Positions 32,198 to 40,685 are shown, counted from the stretch's first letter. The stretch is 52,579 nucleotides of DNA from Clostridia bacterium (GCA_017484085.1 JAFUTW010000017.1:1-52579); one strand, 5' to 3'. Notes: generated by a model from the letters alone, not told the origin. A program made the numbers and translations.

Positions 32198-33838
32198 ATG
32201 CGTAAGAAAGCGGATTTCTGGGATGTCCTCTCCTTAATCGTCCTGGCGCTCTTCGCGCTGTTTCTGATCGCGCCGCTCTCTTCGCTGCTGATCGCCGGCT
32301 TGCGGGACGCGGAAGGATGGACGCTGGCCCATCTGGTGCGCTTTTTCAGCAAGCGATACTATTACAGGGCGCTGCTGAACAGTCTTGCGGTGTCCTCCTG
32401 CGTCACGCTCCTCTCTTTGCTGATCGGAGTGCCGATGGCTTATGCCATGACTTTCTGGACGGTGAGGGGCCGGCGTGTGCTGGAGATGCTGATCATCGTC
32501 GCCATGATGTCACCGCCTTTCATCGGCGCGTATTCCTGGATACTGATCTGCGGGCGGAATGGATGGCTGACGGCGTTTATGCTGCGCACCTTCGGCGTGC
32601 ACATCCCCACGATCTACGGTTTTCACGGCATCGTGCTCGTGCTGACGATGAAGCTTTACCCCTTCATCTACATCTACGTATCCGGCGCCATGAAGAAGCT
32701 GGATCTTTCTCTGGTAGAAGCTGCGCAGAACCTTGGAATGGGCGGCGTGCGCCTGATCACCGGGGCGGTTATGCCGCTGATCGCGCCGACGGCGCTTTCT
32801 GCCGCGCTTATGGTCTTTATGAATTCAATGGCGGACTTCGGGACGCCGCAGCTGATCGGAGAGGGCTATGTTACGCTGCCGGTGCTCGTCTACACGGAAT
32901 TTGTAAACGAGATGGGCGGCGATACGCATTTTGCCTCGGCTATAGCGGGGCTCATGGTTGCGCTGACCGCCGGTGTTTTTCTGCTGCAGAAGGGATATCT
33001 GGAGCGCCGCTCTTACCAGAGCAGCGGGCTGATCAATCCTGTTCCCCGGAGGCTCTCCGCGGCGGCAAGCCGCCTGATGCATGCTGCGCTGTACGCGGTG
33101 GTGCTCTTTTCGCTGCTGCCGCAGGCGATCGTATGCTATACGTCGTTTCTGCACGCGAACCGGATGGTCTTCCTGGGCGGATTCTCGCTGAACAGTTACC
33201 GCCTTGCTTTTGAAACCCTGGGGACGTCTGTTCTCCACACGCTGCAGCTGGGCGGCGCGGCCATTCTCATCATCCTGGTCATGGGGGTTGTCGTCAGCTA
33301 TCTCTGTGTCCGGCGGAAAGGCCCGCTCAATAACCTCATCGACGTCTTTGCGATGTTCCCGTATGTCATACCCGGTTCCGTGCTCGGCATCACGCTGCTG
33401 ACTGCGTTTGGCGGAAAGCCCTGGCTGCTGGCCGGCTCCGGAATCATCATGGTCCTTTCGCTGGTCATTCGAAGGCTGCCGTACACCCTGCGTTCCTCTG
33501 CCGCCATCCTGCGGCAAATCCCGGACAATCTGGAGGAGGCTTCCATCAGCCTGGGCGTGCCGCCGCTGGACAGTTTCTTCCGCATTACGGCCGTTTTGAT
33601 GATCCCCGGCGTGGTCAGCGGCGCCATCCTCTCTTGGGTAACGGTCATCAATGAACTGTCTTCATCGGTCATTCTGTATTCCACACGCACAAGAACGCTG
33701 TCCGTAGCCGTATACAGCGAGGTCGTGCGCGGCTCCTACGGCACAGCGGCCGCGCTCTCCACCATTCTGACGGCGGTAACGGTCCTGTCGCTGTTGCTGG
33801 CCTCCCGCATCTCGGGGAGAAACGGGCTGCGGCTTTAA
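32198..33838 (+). CDS. Fused ABC transporter permease (FbpB/ThiP-type)
   Basis: Predicted 546-residue permease with two fused six-helix halves, each with a coupling loop: SLVEAAQNLGMGGVRLITGAV (near residues 170-190) and NLEEASISLGVPPLDSF (near 443-459). This layout is that of ferric-iron, thiamine and phosphonate systems. It follows the binding-protein gene by 56 bases. The expected ATPase is missing here: the next gene is a phosphatase, with its own promoter. The ATPase must be encoded elsewhere, or be shared with another system. Confidence 0.88.
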   Translation: MRKKADFWDVLSLIVLALFALFLIAPLSSLLIAGLRDAEGWTLAHLVRFFSKRYYYRALLNSLAVSSCVTLLSLLIGVPMAYAMTFWTVRGRRVLEMLIIVAMMSPPFIGAYSWILICGRNGWLTAFMLRTFGVHIPTIYGFHGIVLVLTMKLYPFIYIYVSGAMKKLDLSLVEAAQNLGMGGVRLITGAVMPLIAPTALSAALMVFMNSMADFGTPQLIGEGYVTLPVLVYTEFVNEMGGDTHFASAIAGLMVALTAGVFLLQKGYLERRSYQSSGLINPVPRRLSAAASRLMHAALYAVVLFSLLPQAIVCYTSFLHANRMVFLGGFSLNSYRLAFETLGTSVLHTLQLGGAAILIILVMGVVVSYLCVRRKGPLNNLIDVFAMFPYVIPGSVLGITLLTAFGGKPWLLAGSGIIMVLSLVIRRLPYTLRSSAAILRQIPDNLEEASISLGVPPLDSFFRITAVLMIPGVVSGAILSWVTVINELSSSVILYSTRTRTLSVAVYSEVVRGSYGTAAALSTILTAVTVLSLLLASRISGRNGLRL

Positions 33839-33861
33839 GCTGAAAACGTACAAGAATGGGA

Positions 33862-33890
33862 TTGAAACCCCGGAGCGGATCAGGTATACT
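33862..33890 (+). promoter_or_regulatory. Promoter of thrH
   Basis: TTGAAA (33862-33867) and TATACT (33885-33890), spacer 17, 52 bases before the ATG. Confidence 0.65.
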
Positions 33891-33942
33891 TCGCTCTGTG
33901 TGCGTTTTGCATCGGAATAAAGACCATGGAGGGTTAATAAGC

Positions 33943-34542
33943 ATGAACATCGTCTGTCTTGATCTGGAGGGCGTACTCGTCCCCGAAATCTGGATTGCCT
34001 TTTCTGAAGCGAGCGGGATCCCGGAGCTGCGCCGCACGACGCGCGACGAGCCGGATTACGACAAGCTGATGCGCTGGCGCCTGGGCATCCTGCGGGAGCA
34101 CGGCCTGGGCCTTGCCGACATCCAGCGCGTCATCGGCACCATTGAGCCCATGGAAGGGGCCAAGGAATTTTTGGATGCCCTGCGGGAGCGCACACAGGCG
34201 ATCATCCTCAGCGATACCTTTACGCAGTTTGCCGCGCCGCTGATGAAGAAGCTGGGCTGGCCGACGATCTTCTGCAACGAGCTCGTCGTGGGGAAGGACG
34301 GCATGATCGAGGATTACCGCATCCGTACGCCGCAGTCGAAGCTCTCCACCGTGCGCGCGCTGCAGAGCGTGGGCTTTGAAACCATCGCTTCAGGCGACAG
34401 CTACAACGACCTGGGCATGATCCGCGCCTCCAAGGCGGGTTTCCTCTTCCGCAGCCCGGAGAAGATCCGGCAGGACAACCCCGACCTGCCCGCCTGCGAG
34501 ACTTATGAGGAACTTCTCTCCCTCATCGAAGGCGCGCTGTAA
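33943..34542 (+). CDS. thrH: ThrH-type phosphoserine phosphatase / homoserine phosphotransferase
   Basis: Predicted 199-residue HAD-family enzyme. CLDLEGVLVPEIWIAF at the start, ILSDTFTQF in the middle and GDSYND near residue 152 match the ThrH protein of Pseudomonas closely in my recollection. ThrH dephosphorylates phosphoserine and can transfer the phosphate to homoserine. GGAGG at 33928-33932 is 10 bases before ATG 33943. It has its own promoter but lies next to genes that need serine (trpB), so a link through serine supply is possible. Confidence 0.9.
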   Translation: MNIVCLDLEGVLVPEIWIAFSEASGIPELRRTTRDEPDYDKLMRWRLGILREHGLGLADIQRVIGTIEPMEGAKEFLDALRERTQAIILSDTFTQFAAPLMKKLGWPTIFCNELVVGKDGMIEDYRIRTPQSKLSTVRALQSVGFETIASGDSYNDLGMIRASKAGFLFRSPEKIRQDNPDLPACETYEELLSLIEGAL

Positions 34543-34558
34543 AACAAGGCGGATAAAC

Positions 34559-34589
34559 GAAAGCCACCGCGAATCTGCGGCGGCTTTTT
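34559..34589 (+). terminator. Terminator of thrH
   Basis: Stem AAAGCC-A-CCGC / GCGG-C-GGCTTT with one internal mismatch, loop GAATCT, then TTTTTC. Confidence 0.75.
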
Positions 34590-34597
34590 CATTTGGC

Positions 34598-34936
34598 TCA
34601 GATGCCGGTCGGCGGCAGTTCCAGCACGGCGCGGAATTCCCGTTCCAGCGTTTCGTCATCAGAATCTGCAGGGATGGCGTCGATATCCTCCATCAGGCCG
34701 ATCTCGGCGAACTTCTTCTCTTCCGCGGCGCTCAGCAGGAGAAAAGGCTTGCCGTCGAATTCGGCGTAATCGATGCGGCAGTAAAGAGAACCCAGGAGAT
34801 AGGTGATGCGCTGCCCCAGCAGCTCGCGGTTGTGCCGGTTGATGTCCAGCGGGACGGCGCCCAGGCGCTCGAGAACCCGCTCGGCACGGCGCATCTGCTG
34901 CTCCGGCCGGGCGGAAGATGTTTCCGGATTTGCCAT
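34598..34936 (-). CDS. Conserved small soluble protein of unknown function
   Basis: Predicted 112-residue acidic/helical protein that I do not recognise. The middle part (GSLYCRIDYAEFDGKPFLLLSAAEEKKFAEIG) has a mixed fold; the C-terminal third is acidic. ATG 34936 is chosen since GAGGTG lies 7 bases upstream and the start immediately follows the stop of the small membrane-protein gene (one base between them). It is the last gene of a four-gene leftward unit. Confidence 0.6.
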   Translation of the reverse strand: MANPETSSARPEQQMRRAERVLERLGAVPLDINRHNRELLGQRITYLLGSLYCRIDYAEFDGKPFLLLSAAEEKKFAEIGLMEDIDAIPADSDDETLEREFRAVLELPPTGI

Positions 34937-34937
34937 A

Positions 34938-35150
34938 TCACTGCACCTCGTCTGATTTTTCTTCAGCCTGCCTGGCTGCGGCTTTTGCACGGGCCCGGGC
35001 GACGGCGCGCTCGTGGGTCTCGCGAAGGCGTATCTCTGCTTCCTCGCGCAGCGCCCGCTGATGGCGCAGGAAGGAGATAAAGACCGATATGAGATCGCTG
35101 CACAGCAGGAGCACAATGGCGATGGCAACGATGATCAGAATGATTTTCAT
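34938..35150 (-). CDS. Small single-pass membrane protein
   Basis: Predicted 70-residue protein: one hydrophobic helix at residues 1-28, then a long charged helix rich in Arg, Ala and Glu to the C-terminus, likely a coiled coil in the cytoplasm. GGAGGAGAAT lies just before ATG 35150, which overlaps the stop of the ParB-like gene by one base. Function unknown. Confidence 0.6.
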   Translation of the reverse strand: MKIILIIVAIAIVLLLCSDLISVFISFLRHQRALREEAEIRLRETHERAVARARAKAAARQAEEKSDEVQ

Positions 35151-35560
35151 TATTCTCCTCCTGTCTGCCCGTCAGAGGAAAAATCCGGCACATAGCGGGG
35201 GTTGACGATGGCGGCCCGGATCTTCGGAATGCCCAGCTGCACGGCGGCGGCCCAGCGGTGGTGGCCGTTGATGATCATATATCCGTCCGGTTTCATCTTC
35301 TGGACCAGGATGGGCTCGGAGAAGATCTCCTGCTGCCACCTCTGGTCTTCTTTGATCTCTTCCATGTATTTGGAGATGACGGACTCATTGGGCCCGATCG
35401 AGGGCTCCGCGAACTCGTCGTCCGGATTGGGATGAAGCTCGCTGACGGCAATGGTGTGTTTGAAAAGCCTTTCGATCAGGCTGGCATGGATGAGCTTCCG
35501 GCTGCCCTTGTAGCGGTCGATGTCATCTGTGATAAGCTGCATAAGCTTGGTTTTGGCCAC
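35150..35560 (-). CDS. ParB/sulfiredoxin-fold domain protein
   Basis: Predicted 136-residue protein whose C-terminal half carries a ParB-N-type motif: PILVQKMKPDGYMIINGHHRWAAAVQLGI (shown as the region 83-111), with the GHHR box that binds nucleotide in this superfamily. The first 70 residues are charged and helical. Start is GTG 35560 with AAGGAG upstream. Not a partition ParB (too short, no helix-turn-helix). It may be an enzyme acting on nucleotides or DNA. Confidence 0.7.
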   Translation of the reverse strand: MAKTKLMQLITDDIDRYKGSRKLIHASLIERLFKHTIAVSELHPNPDDEFAEPSIGPNESVISKYMEEIKEDQRWQQEIFSEPILVQKMKPDGYMIINGHHRWAAAVQLGIPKIRAAIVNPRYVPDFSSDGQTGGE

Positions 35561-35575
35561 GCAAAGGCTCCTTTC

Positions 35576-36064
35576 TCAGCGGCTGCTGTCCTTTGGCTCT
35601 TCCAGCCTGCGGATGCGCCGCGCTTCGGCAAGAACTTTGTCCGCCCACTGCGCATCAGGCTCGTAAACCCGAAGGGTCCTGTAACCGTAGACGTAACCGT
35701 TCTGTATGATGGATTCCTCGTCATCGATATGCAGGGAGATGTGGTAAAAGCTGGGGATCTTGTTCGGCAGCGGCTGTGTGCGCTCGCCGATGACTTCTTT
35801 CTTATGGCGGAATCCGTTCACGATCTGGTCAAACCGGATGCCGTAATTGCGGAACAGGGCGCGGATGTAAGTGTCCGTCCGGAAGGAGGAGGTGTAAGCC
35901 CACACCTCAAACCCTTCCTGCTGAAGCGTGTGAATAAGGCTCACGGTCCCCTTGCGGAGCCTTTCGGGGAAAAGCCTGTTCAGCGGAAAACGCAGCGCTT
36001 TCTCGGTTTCATAATGGTCGGGATCGACGAAGAGCACCTCGTCCAGATCGAAAGAAATCCGCAT
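35576..36064 (-). CDS. HAD-like hydrolase of unknown substrate
   Basis: Predicted 162-residue protein. The first motif reads FDLDEVLF (residues 4-11; nucleophile Asp5 followed by Asp7), the second is YTSSFRTD, and the last is HIDDEESI. All are in keeping with a minimal HAD phosphatase without cap domain. ATG 36064 is chosen by motif position. It is the first gene of the leftward unit with the ParB-like protein, the small membrane protein and the acidic protein. Confidence 0.75.
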   Translation of the reverse strand: MRISFDLDEVLFVDPDHYETEKALRFPLNRLFPERLRKGTVSLIHTLQQEGFEVWAYTSSFRTDTYIRALFRNYGIRFDQIVNGFRHKKEVIGERTQPLPNKIPSFYHISLHIDDEESIIQNGYVYGYRTLRVYEPDAQWADKVLAEARRIRRLEEPKDSSR

Positions 36065-36172
36065 AGTTATGTCCTTTCCCTGCGTCTGACGGTATGATGC
36101 CTGCGTGCGTGTCCAGGAAAAGGCAGCAGATCGGTATGCTGCGCGGACAGCTTTAGCATAGCACAAAGGGTA

Positions 36173-36188
36173 CTATCTTAAAAGATAG
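36173..36188. repeat. Palindrome between LysR and HAD genes
   Basis: CTATCTT / AAGATAG with an AA centre, followed by AT-rich sequence. It could be a weak terminator of the lysR transcript or an operator for the operon downstream. Confidence 0.4.
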
Positions 36189-36205
36189 ATATATAAATTT
36201 ATTAA

Positions 36206-37123
36206 TCAGGTTTGAAGCATCCAGTCTTCAAACGTGCAGATGGTTTCGTTGTCCCGGATGAACAGGGCAAGATCCTTTTCAAACGCCCGGATAACTTCTT
36301 CCTGTCCGGGGGAGGGATACCGGCTGGTCACCTGGTAGCAGATCCGGGGAGGCGGGGCCTCTTTCAGGCTGTAATGGATGATGCTGCTGTTGTGCCGCAT
36401 CTGGCTGATGACGGACATCGGCGCGATGGCCCAGCGCCCGGGGCGGCTGAGGAACCGCTGCAGGGTGGAGCCGGTATTGACCGTGAGCAGCGCATACCGG
36501 TCCGGGCTCCAGTGCCTGTCGTGCCAGCGCTGATAGTCATCCCCCCAGCGCAGGTAGATCTCCTGTTCCGCAGGCAGTTCATCGCAGGACATACCGTCAT
36601 GATAAGGGCTGTCCCTGTGGCAGACCAGGTACATCAGTTCCCGGTAAACGGGCTTTGAAACCAGATCCGGATAGTTGATCTGTGTGAAGACGAAGCCGAT
36701 ATCCGCCTGCCGGTTCTGGACCAGCCCGTGGATCTCGTTGGAGTGGAACGTATGGACGTGCAGCCGCAGAAGGGGCCGCGAATCGATGAGGTGGTTAAAG
36801 AAGCTGACGAAGGTGCAGTTGTTGACGGAGTCGATGCTGGCAATGGTCAGATTGGCGACGTTGTCCGTCTGTTTCAGGTTCTGGGTGTGTTTCCAGAGGG
36901 CCGTCCACTGTCCGGCCAGCGGGATGAACGCCTTGCCATAGGCGGTCAGCCCGATGTGGTGCTGCCCCTTGGCGCGGATGAGCAGCGGCTGTCCCAGTTC
37001 CTTCTCGAGCGCCTGCAGGCGGGAGGAGACGGTGGACTGGGTGACATACAGCGCTTCCGCGGCAGCAGAGATGCTGCCGGTGTTGATGACGGAGAGGAAG
37101 GTTTCGATCTGCTCAATCGTCAT
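36206..37123 (-). CDS. LysR family transcriptional regulator
   Basis: Predicted 305-residue regulator. The N-terminal winged helix has the family pattern IETFLSVINTGSISAAAEALYVTQSTVSSRLQALE (region 6-40) and is followed by an effector-binding domain. It is transcribed away from the GltS gene, with overlapping promoters, so it probably controls the glutamate-type transporter and the aldolase. The effector would then be a dicarboxylate or oxo-acid; that is inference. Confidence 0.92.
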   Translation of the reverse strand: MTIEQIETFLSVINTGSISAAAEALYVTQSTVSSRLQALEKELGQPLLIRAKGQHHIGLTAYGKAFIPLAGQWTALWKHTQNLKQTDNVANLTIASIDSVNNCTFVSFFNHLIDSRPLLRLHVHTFHSNEIHGLVQNRQADIGFVFTQINYPDLVSKPVYRELMYLVCHRDSPYHDGMSCDELPAEQEIYLRWGDDYQRWHDRHWSPDRYALLTVNTGSTLQRFLSRPGRWAIAPMSVISQMRHNSSIIHYSLKEAPPPRICYQVTSRYPSPGQEEVIRAFEKDLALFIRDNETICTFEDWMLQT

Positions 37124-37157
37124 ATCCTGAAAACCCCTTAATATTGATACTTTCGAT

Positions 37158-37208
37158 ATTATAAATCATATATATTCGTTTTACAATTATTTGATTCCAC
37201 TTTACAAT
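37158..37208. promoter_or_regulatory. Overlapping divergent promoters of lysR and gltS genes
   Basis: Minus strand: TTGTAA (37186-37181) and TATAAT (37163-37158), spacer 17, for the regulator. Plus strand: TTTACA (37180-37185) and TACAAT (37203-37208), spacer 17, for the transporter. The two -35 boxes coincide, and TTTACAAT occurs twice, at 37180 and 37201, a likely LysR binding region. Confidence 0.7.
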
Positions 37209-37287
37209 AAAACCAGCAAAAGCCATGGCGCAAGTTATGCCGCAGAGATCGCGAGCTTTGCGGAAAACAGACGACAGGAGGCAACTT

Positions 37288-38462
37288 ATGACGATCAAGC
37301 TCGATGTCATTCAAACAGTAGGCCTGGCGGTTCTGGTTTTCCTGCTGGGCAGTTCCATCAAGAAGCGGGTTTCGTTCTTTCAGAAGTATTTCATTCCGGC
37401 GCCGGTCATCGGCGGCCTCATTTGCAGCATTCTCATTTTTGCCGGCGTCCGCACCAACTGGTTTACCGTGGAAATGAACAGCGTACTGCAGGATTTCTTT
37501 ATGAACCTGTTTTTCACGGGAACCGGCTTTACCTGCAGCTTCGCGATCCTTAAAAAAAGCGGCAGGCTGGGCTTGAAGCTGGCCATCGGGGCCGTGCTGT
37601 TTCTGGTTGTGCAGAACCTGGTCGGCGTTGGACTGGCGAGCGCATTTGGTATCAATAAACTGCTGGGTGTTGCTATGGGTTCCATTTCCATGTCGGGCGG
37701 CGTCGGTTCCGGTGCGTCCTTCGGGCCAACGCTGGAGGCCTGCGGCGCTGAAGGCGGAACGACCATCGGCGTTGCGGCAGCAACTTTCGGCCTGCTGCTG
37801 GGCAGCCTGACGGGCGGCCCTGTGGCGGAGCGCCTGATTGCAAAATACAACCTGAAGAGCACCGCTACAGATGCGAAGACGGAGGAGAAGAAGATCATCC
37901 CCCTGGAGCAGAAGAGCTTTTAAACAGCGTCTTCCTGCTTCTTCTGGCCGCATTTATCGGCTCCTATATCTCCAAATTGCTGAATCTGACAGGCCTCAGC
38001 TTTCCTTACTATGTCGGCTGCCTGTTCGGCGGCGCGCTCATCCGTAACCTTGCGGATGCCCGGCATACCAATCTCAGGATGGAAGAAATCGACGTCATCA
38101 GCAATACCTGTCTCAATCTTTTCCTGTCGATGGCATTGATGTCGCTCAATATCGCAAAGCTGATCAGCCTTGCGCTTCCCATGATCGTGATCCTGCTTTC
38201 GCAGGCAGTTGTCATGATGCTCTGGGCTTACTTCATTACCTTCCGGACAACGGGCAAGGATTACGACGCTGCCGTTATGGCTGCCGGCCACTGCGGCGTT
38301 GGCCTCGGTCAGACACCCAACGCGGTAGCCAACATGGCGGCGGTTATCGACAAGAACGGCCCGGCGCCTACGGCCTGGTTTGTCCTCCCGGTGGTGACGG
38401 TCATCTTTATCAACATTATGAATCCGATCATCATAACGACGTTCATCAATCTGTTGAAGTAA
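37288..38462 (+). pseudogene. gltS: Sodium/glutamate symporter GltS, interrupted by one frameshift
   Basis: The first frame encodes 211 residues (37288-37923) ending PLEQKSF at TAA; the following frame continues, from about 37920, with LNSVFLLLLAAFIGSYIS and the rest of GltS to 38462. Together they make about 391 residues, the normal length for GltS. The junction is a run of four T in AGCTTTTAAAC; one extra T restores the reading. The break lies in the central cytoplasmic loop, so two half-proteins are also conceivable, but the second half has no good start or ribosome binding site. It could be a real inactivation, an assembly error in a homopolymer, or frameshifting. ACAGGAGG precedes ATG 37288. 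Confidence 0.75.
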
Positions 38463-38472
38463 GGAGTCTGAC

Positions 38473-39120
38473 ATGGAACTGACAAAAGAGAGACTGGAGC
38501 AGCTTGCCAAGCTCCCGACGGGCAACGTGGCAGACAACAACAACGGGGCGCCGAAGCAGGGCGTCATGGATTCCGGCATCAAGCCGATCGACCCGGCCTG
38601 CCACATGGTCGGCCGCGCGGTGACGGTGCAGGCCTTTCCCAGCGACAACCTGGCGCTGCATCAGGGCATCTACGCCTGCCGGCCCGGTGACGTGCTGGTC
38701 ATCGACTGTCACGGCTATACGGAAGCAGGACACTTCGGTGACGTCATGGCGACGGCGTGCAAGGTGCGCGGGATCGCAGGCGTCGTGATCGACGGAAGTG
38801 CGCGGGATGCGGAGGACATCAAAAAGCTGGGCCTGCCGGTATTCGTGCGGGCGCTCAACCCCTCCGGGACCGTCAAGGAGAGCCTGGCCAGGCTGAACGT
38901 GCCTGTTCTGGCGGGCGGCATTGAGGTCCATCCCGGCGACATCCTGCTGGGGGACTGCGACGGCGTGGTGGTCGTGCCGAAGGCAGACGAGGACAGCGTG
39001 TTCGAAAAGGCGCTTGCCAAGTATGAAAAAGAGCAGCACATCATCGAGGCGCTGCTTGCGGGAAAGACCACCCTGGAAATCTACGGCTTCGATCGGCTGA
39101 TCGAAGAAAAGATGAAATAA
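38473..39120 (+). CDS. RraA-family aldolase (HMG/CHA aldolase type)
   Basis: Predicted 215-residue protein of the RraA/menG-like fold. Arg111-Asp112 in VIDGSARDAEDI and the GHFGDVMATACKVRG loop (86-100) correspond to the active-site residues of the class II pyruvate aldolases that cleave 4-hydroxy-4-methyl-2-oxoglutarate and also decarboxylate oxaloacetate. The RNase E inhibitor RraA of E. coli is a relative that lacks such context. It lies 10 bases after gltS with AAGGAGT before ATG 38473, so the pair should be co-transcribed and might use the imported dicarboxylate or a product of it. Confidence 0.85.
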   Translation: MELTKERLEQLAKLPTGNVADNNNGAPKQGVMDSGIKPIDPACHMVGRAVTVQAFPSDNLALHQGIYACRPGDVLVIDCHGYTEAGHFGDVMATACKVRGIAGVVIDGSARDAEDIKKLGLPVFVRALNPSGTVKESLARLNVPVLAGGIEVHPGDILLGDCDGVVVVPKADEDSVFEKALAKYEKEQHIIEALLAGKTTLEIYGFDRLIEEKMK

Positions 39121-39123
39121 AAT

Positions 39124-39158
39124 GCGTGCCCCCTCCGCTGCCGGAGGGGGCACGCTTT
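39124..39158. terminator. Bidirectional terminator between aldolase and DDAH genes
   Basis: Perfect 14-bp stem GCGTGCCCCCTCCG (39124-39137) / CGGAGGGGGCACGC (39142-39155), loop CTGC, followed by TTTCC. No T run on the minus side, but the stem is very strong. Confidence 0.7.
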
Positions 39159-39170
39159 CCGTATAAGGAC

Positions 39171-39941
39171 TCAGAAGCGCAGGGAGAGGCAGCTGAGCCC
39201 GCCGTCGATCTTGCGGAATTCGGAGGTATCCACGGTGAGTGTCGGATAGCCGAGCCCCTGCACCGCGGAAAGCACGGCCGGGTATCCCTTGGGGACGATG
39301 ACGGTGCCGTTGACCCAGATGCAGTTGGCAGCGTACGCCTCGCTCTCGGGGATCTCCGTCTTTTGATAGGCGGCAAAGCATTCCTTGTCACAGAACTCGC
39401 CGGAGACCAGCAGGTTGCCGTTTTCCAGATAGTTTACGCCGGTTTTGAGGTGGAGCACCTTTTCCAGCGGCACGGATACGCACTCAAAACCGTAGCTGTG
39501 CAGTATCTCGGCAAACTGGCGGATGCCTTCAGCGTTGGTCCGGGCGGAGGCGCCGACGTAAAAGGTGTCGCCCACCATCATCACATCGCCGCCTTCCAGC
39601 GTGCCGGGCGGCGTGATGCGGTGGATGTGCTCCGCAGGGTAGAATTTCTCCAGCACGGGCGCGATGGCGGCTGTCTCGCCATTGCGGCTGGGCGCGCCTG
39701 GATTGGTGATGATAGCGCACTTCCCGGTGACGACCGCCACATCCTCCACAAAGCAGGAATCCGGGAAAGCTTCGTCTGGCGGGAGGACGGTGACATCGAC
39801 GCCGCACTGTTTCAGTGCCTCGATATAGCTTTCATGCTGGCGCAGCGCCAGCTGGTAATCGGGCTGCCCCAGCTCGGGGGCGGAGGTGATGCCCTTCAGG
39901 ATGTTGGAACAGGGGGTCTTGACGATGACGTGCTGAAACAT
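39171..39941 (-). CDS. Dimethylargininase (DDAH)-type amidino hydrolase
   Basis: Predicted 256-residue enzyme of the amidinotransferase fold. Glu116 in EGGD, His164 in VLHLKTG and Cys251 in GGLSC match the catalytic triad of Pseudomonas DDAH (Glu114, His162, Cys249), with SCFVEDVAV at 62-70 for substrate binding. It would convert methylated arginine (or a related guanidine) to citrulline and an amine. AAAAGGAG is 10 bases before ATG 39941. It is the third gene of a leftward unit with an amino-acid ABC permease and binding protein, which points to uptake and use of arginine-like compounds. Confidence 0.88.
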   Translation of the reverse strand: MFQHVIVKTPCSNILKGITSAPELGQPDYQLALRQHESYIEALKQCGVDVTVLPPDEAFPDSCFVEDVAVVTGKCAIITNPGAPSRNGETAAIAPVLEKFYPAEHIHRITPPGTLEGGDVMMVGDTFYVGASARTNAEGIRQFAEILHSYGFECVSVPLEKVLHLKTGVNYLENGNLLVSGEFCDKECFAAYQKTEIPESEAYAANCIWVNGTVIVPKGYPAVLSAVQGLGYPTLTVDTSEFRKIDGGLSCLSLRF

Positions 39942-39965
39942 GGAAGACAGCTCCTTTTATGCGTT

Positions 39966-40685
39966 TTATTTTTCGTGGCGCAGATGGCGCTCCAGCCGGG
40001 ATACCAGGTAGGAAAGGCCTGCAACGAGGAAGTAATAAACGATGGCGACGGAGATGAGGGGAAAGTAAGGGGAGAGCGTGCGGCTGCGGACCAGGTCGCT
40101 GGCGCGCGTCAGATCCACGACGGCGATGAGGCCGACGATGGACGTCTCCTTGAGCACAGCGATGCCCTCGTTGCACAGCGCGGGCAGGATGTTCTTGACC
40201 GCCTGGGGCAGCACGATCATCTGCATGGTCATGAGCGAGGTGAGCCCCAGGGAAAGCCCGGCCTCCGACTGGCCCCTGTCCACGGACTGTATGCCGCCGC
40301 GGATGACCTCCGACACGTAAGCGCCGGAGTTGATGCCGAAGGCGGCGCAGCAGACGATGAGCTTGTTGGGGAACCCTGCCATGATGATGAAGGCCATGAT
40401 GGTCAGCTGGATGGCGAGCGGCGTGCCGCGCATGAGCGATACGTAGAAGGCCAGCAGCTTATCCAGTGCCGTGAGGATCCAGTGGCCGGAGCCCGGCTGG
40501 CGCCCGCTCTCCACCGCAAAATAATGCACGACGGAGACGACGGTGCCGATGAGGATGCCGATGAGCGCCGCGACCACGGTGATGAGCAGCGTGTTCTGAA
40601 ACCCGTTCAGGAAGACCTTCCAGCGGTTGTCCGTGATGAAGGTTTTGGTAAACTGTTTGGCCAGGTCGGCAAAGAAGTTTTCCAT
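39966..40685 (-). CDS. Amino-acid ABC transporter permease (HisM/GlnP type)
   Basis: Predicted 239-residue permease. The first helix follows GFQNTLLITVVAALIG; the coupling loop GQSEAGLSLGLTSL then MIVLPQAVKNILP is typical of polar amino-acid systems. The segment of residues 65-80 is longer than usual. No second permease or ATPase is adjacent, so a homodimer with an ATPase from elsewhere is likely. It starts at ATG 40685. Confidence 0.9.
   Translation of the reverse strand: MENFFADLAKQFTKTFITDNRWKVFLNGFQNTLLITVVAALIGILIGTVVSVVHYFAVESGRQPGSGHWILTALDKLLAFYVSLMRGTPLAIQLTIMAFIIMAGFPNKLIVCCAAFGINSGAYVSEVIRGGIQSVDRGQSEAGLSLGLTSLMTMQMIVLPQAVKNILPALCNEGIAVLKETSIVGLIAVVDLTRASDLVRSRTLSPYFPLISVAIVYYFLVAGLSYLVSRLERHLRHEK

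Noticed and set aside
37977-38462. Second half of GltS as an independent gene
   Set aside because: It would start with TTG and no ribosome binding site, in the middle of a membrane helix; the sequence before it in the same frame still matches GltS.
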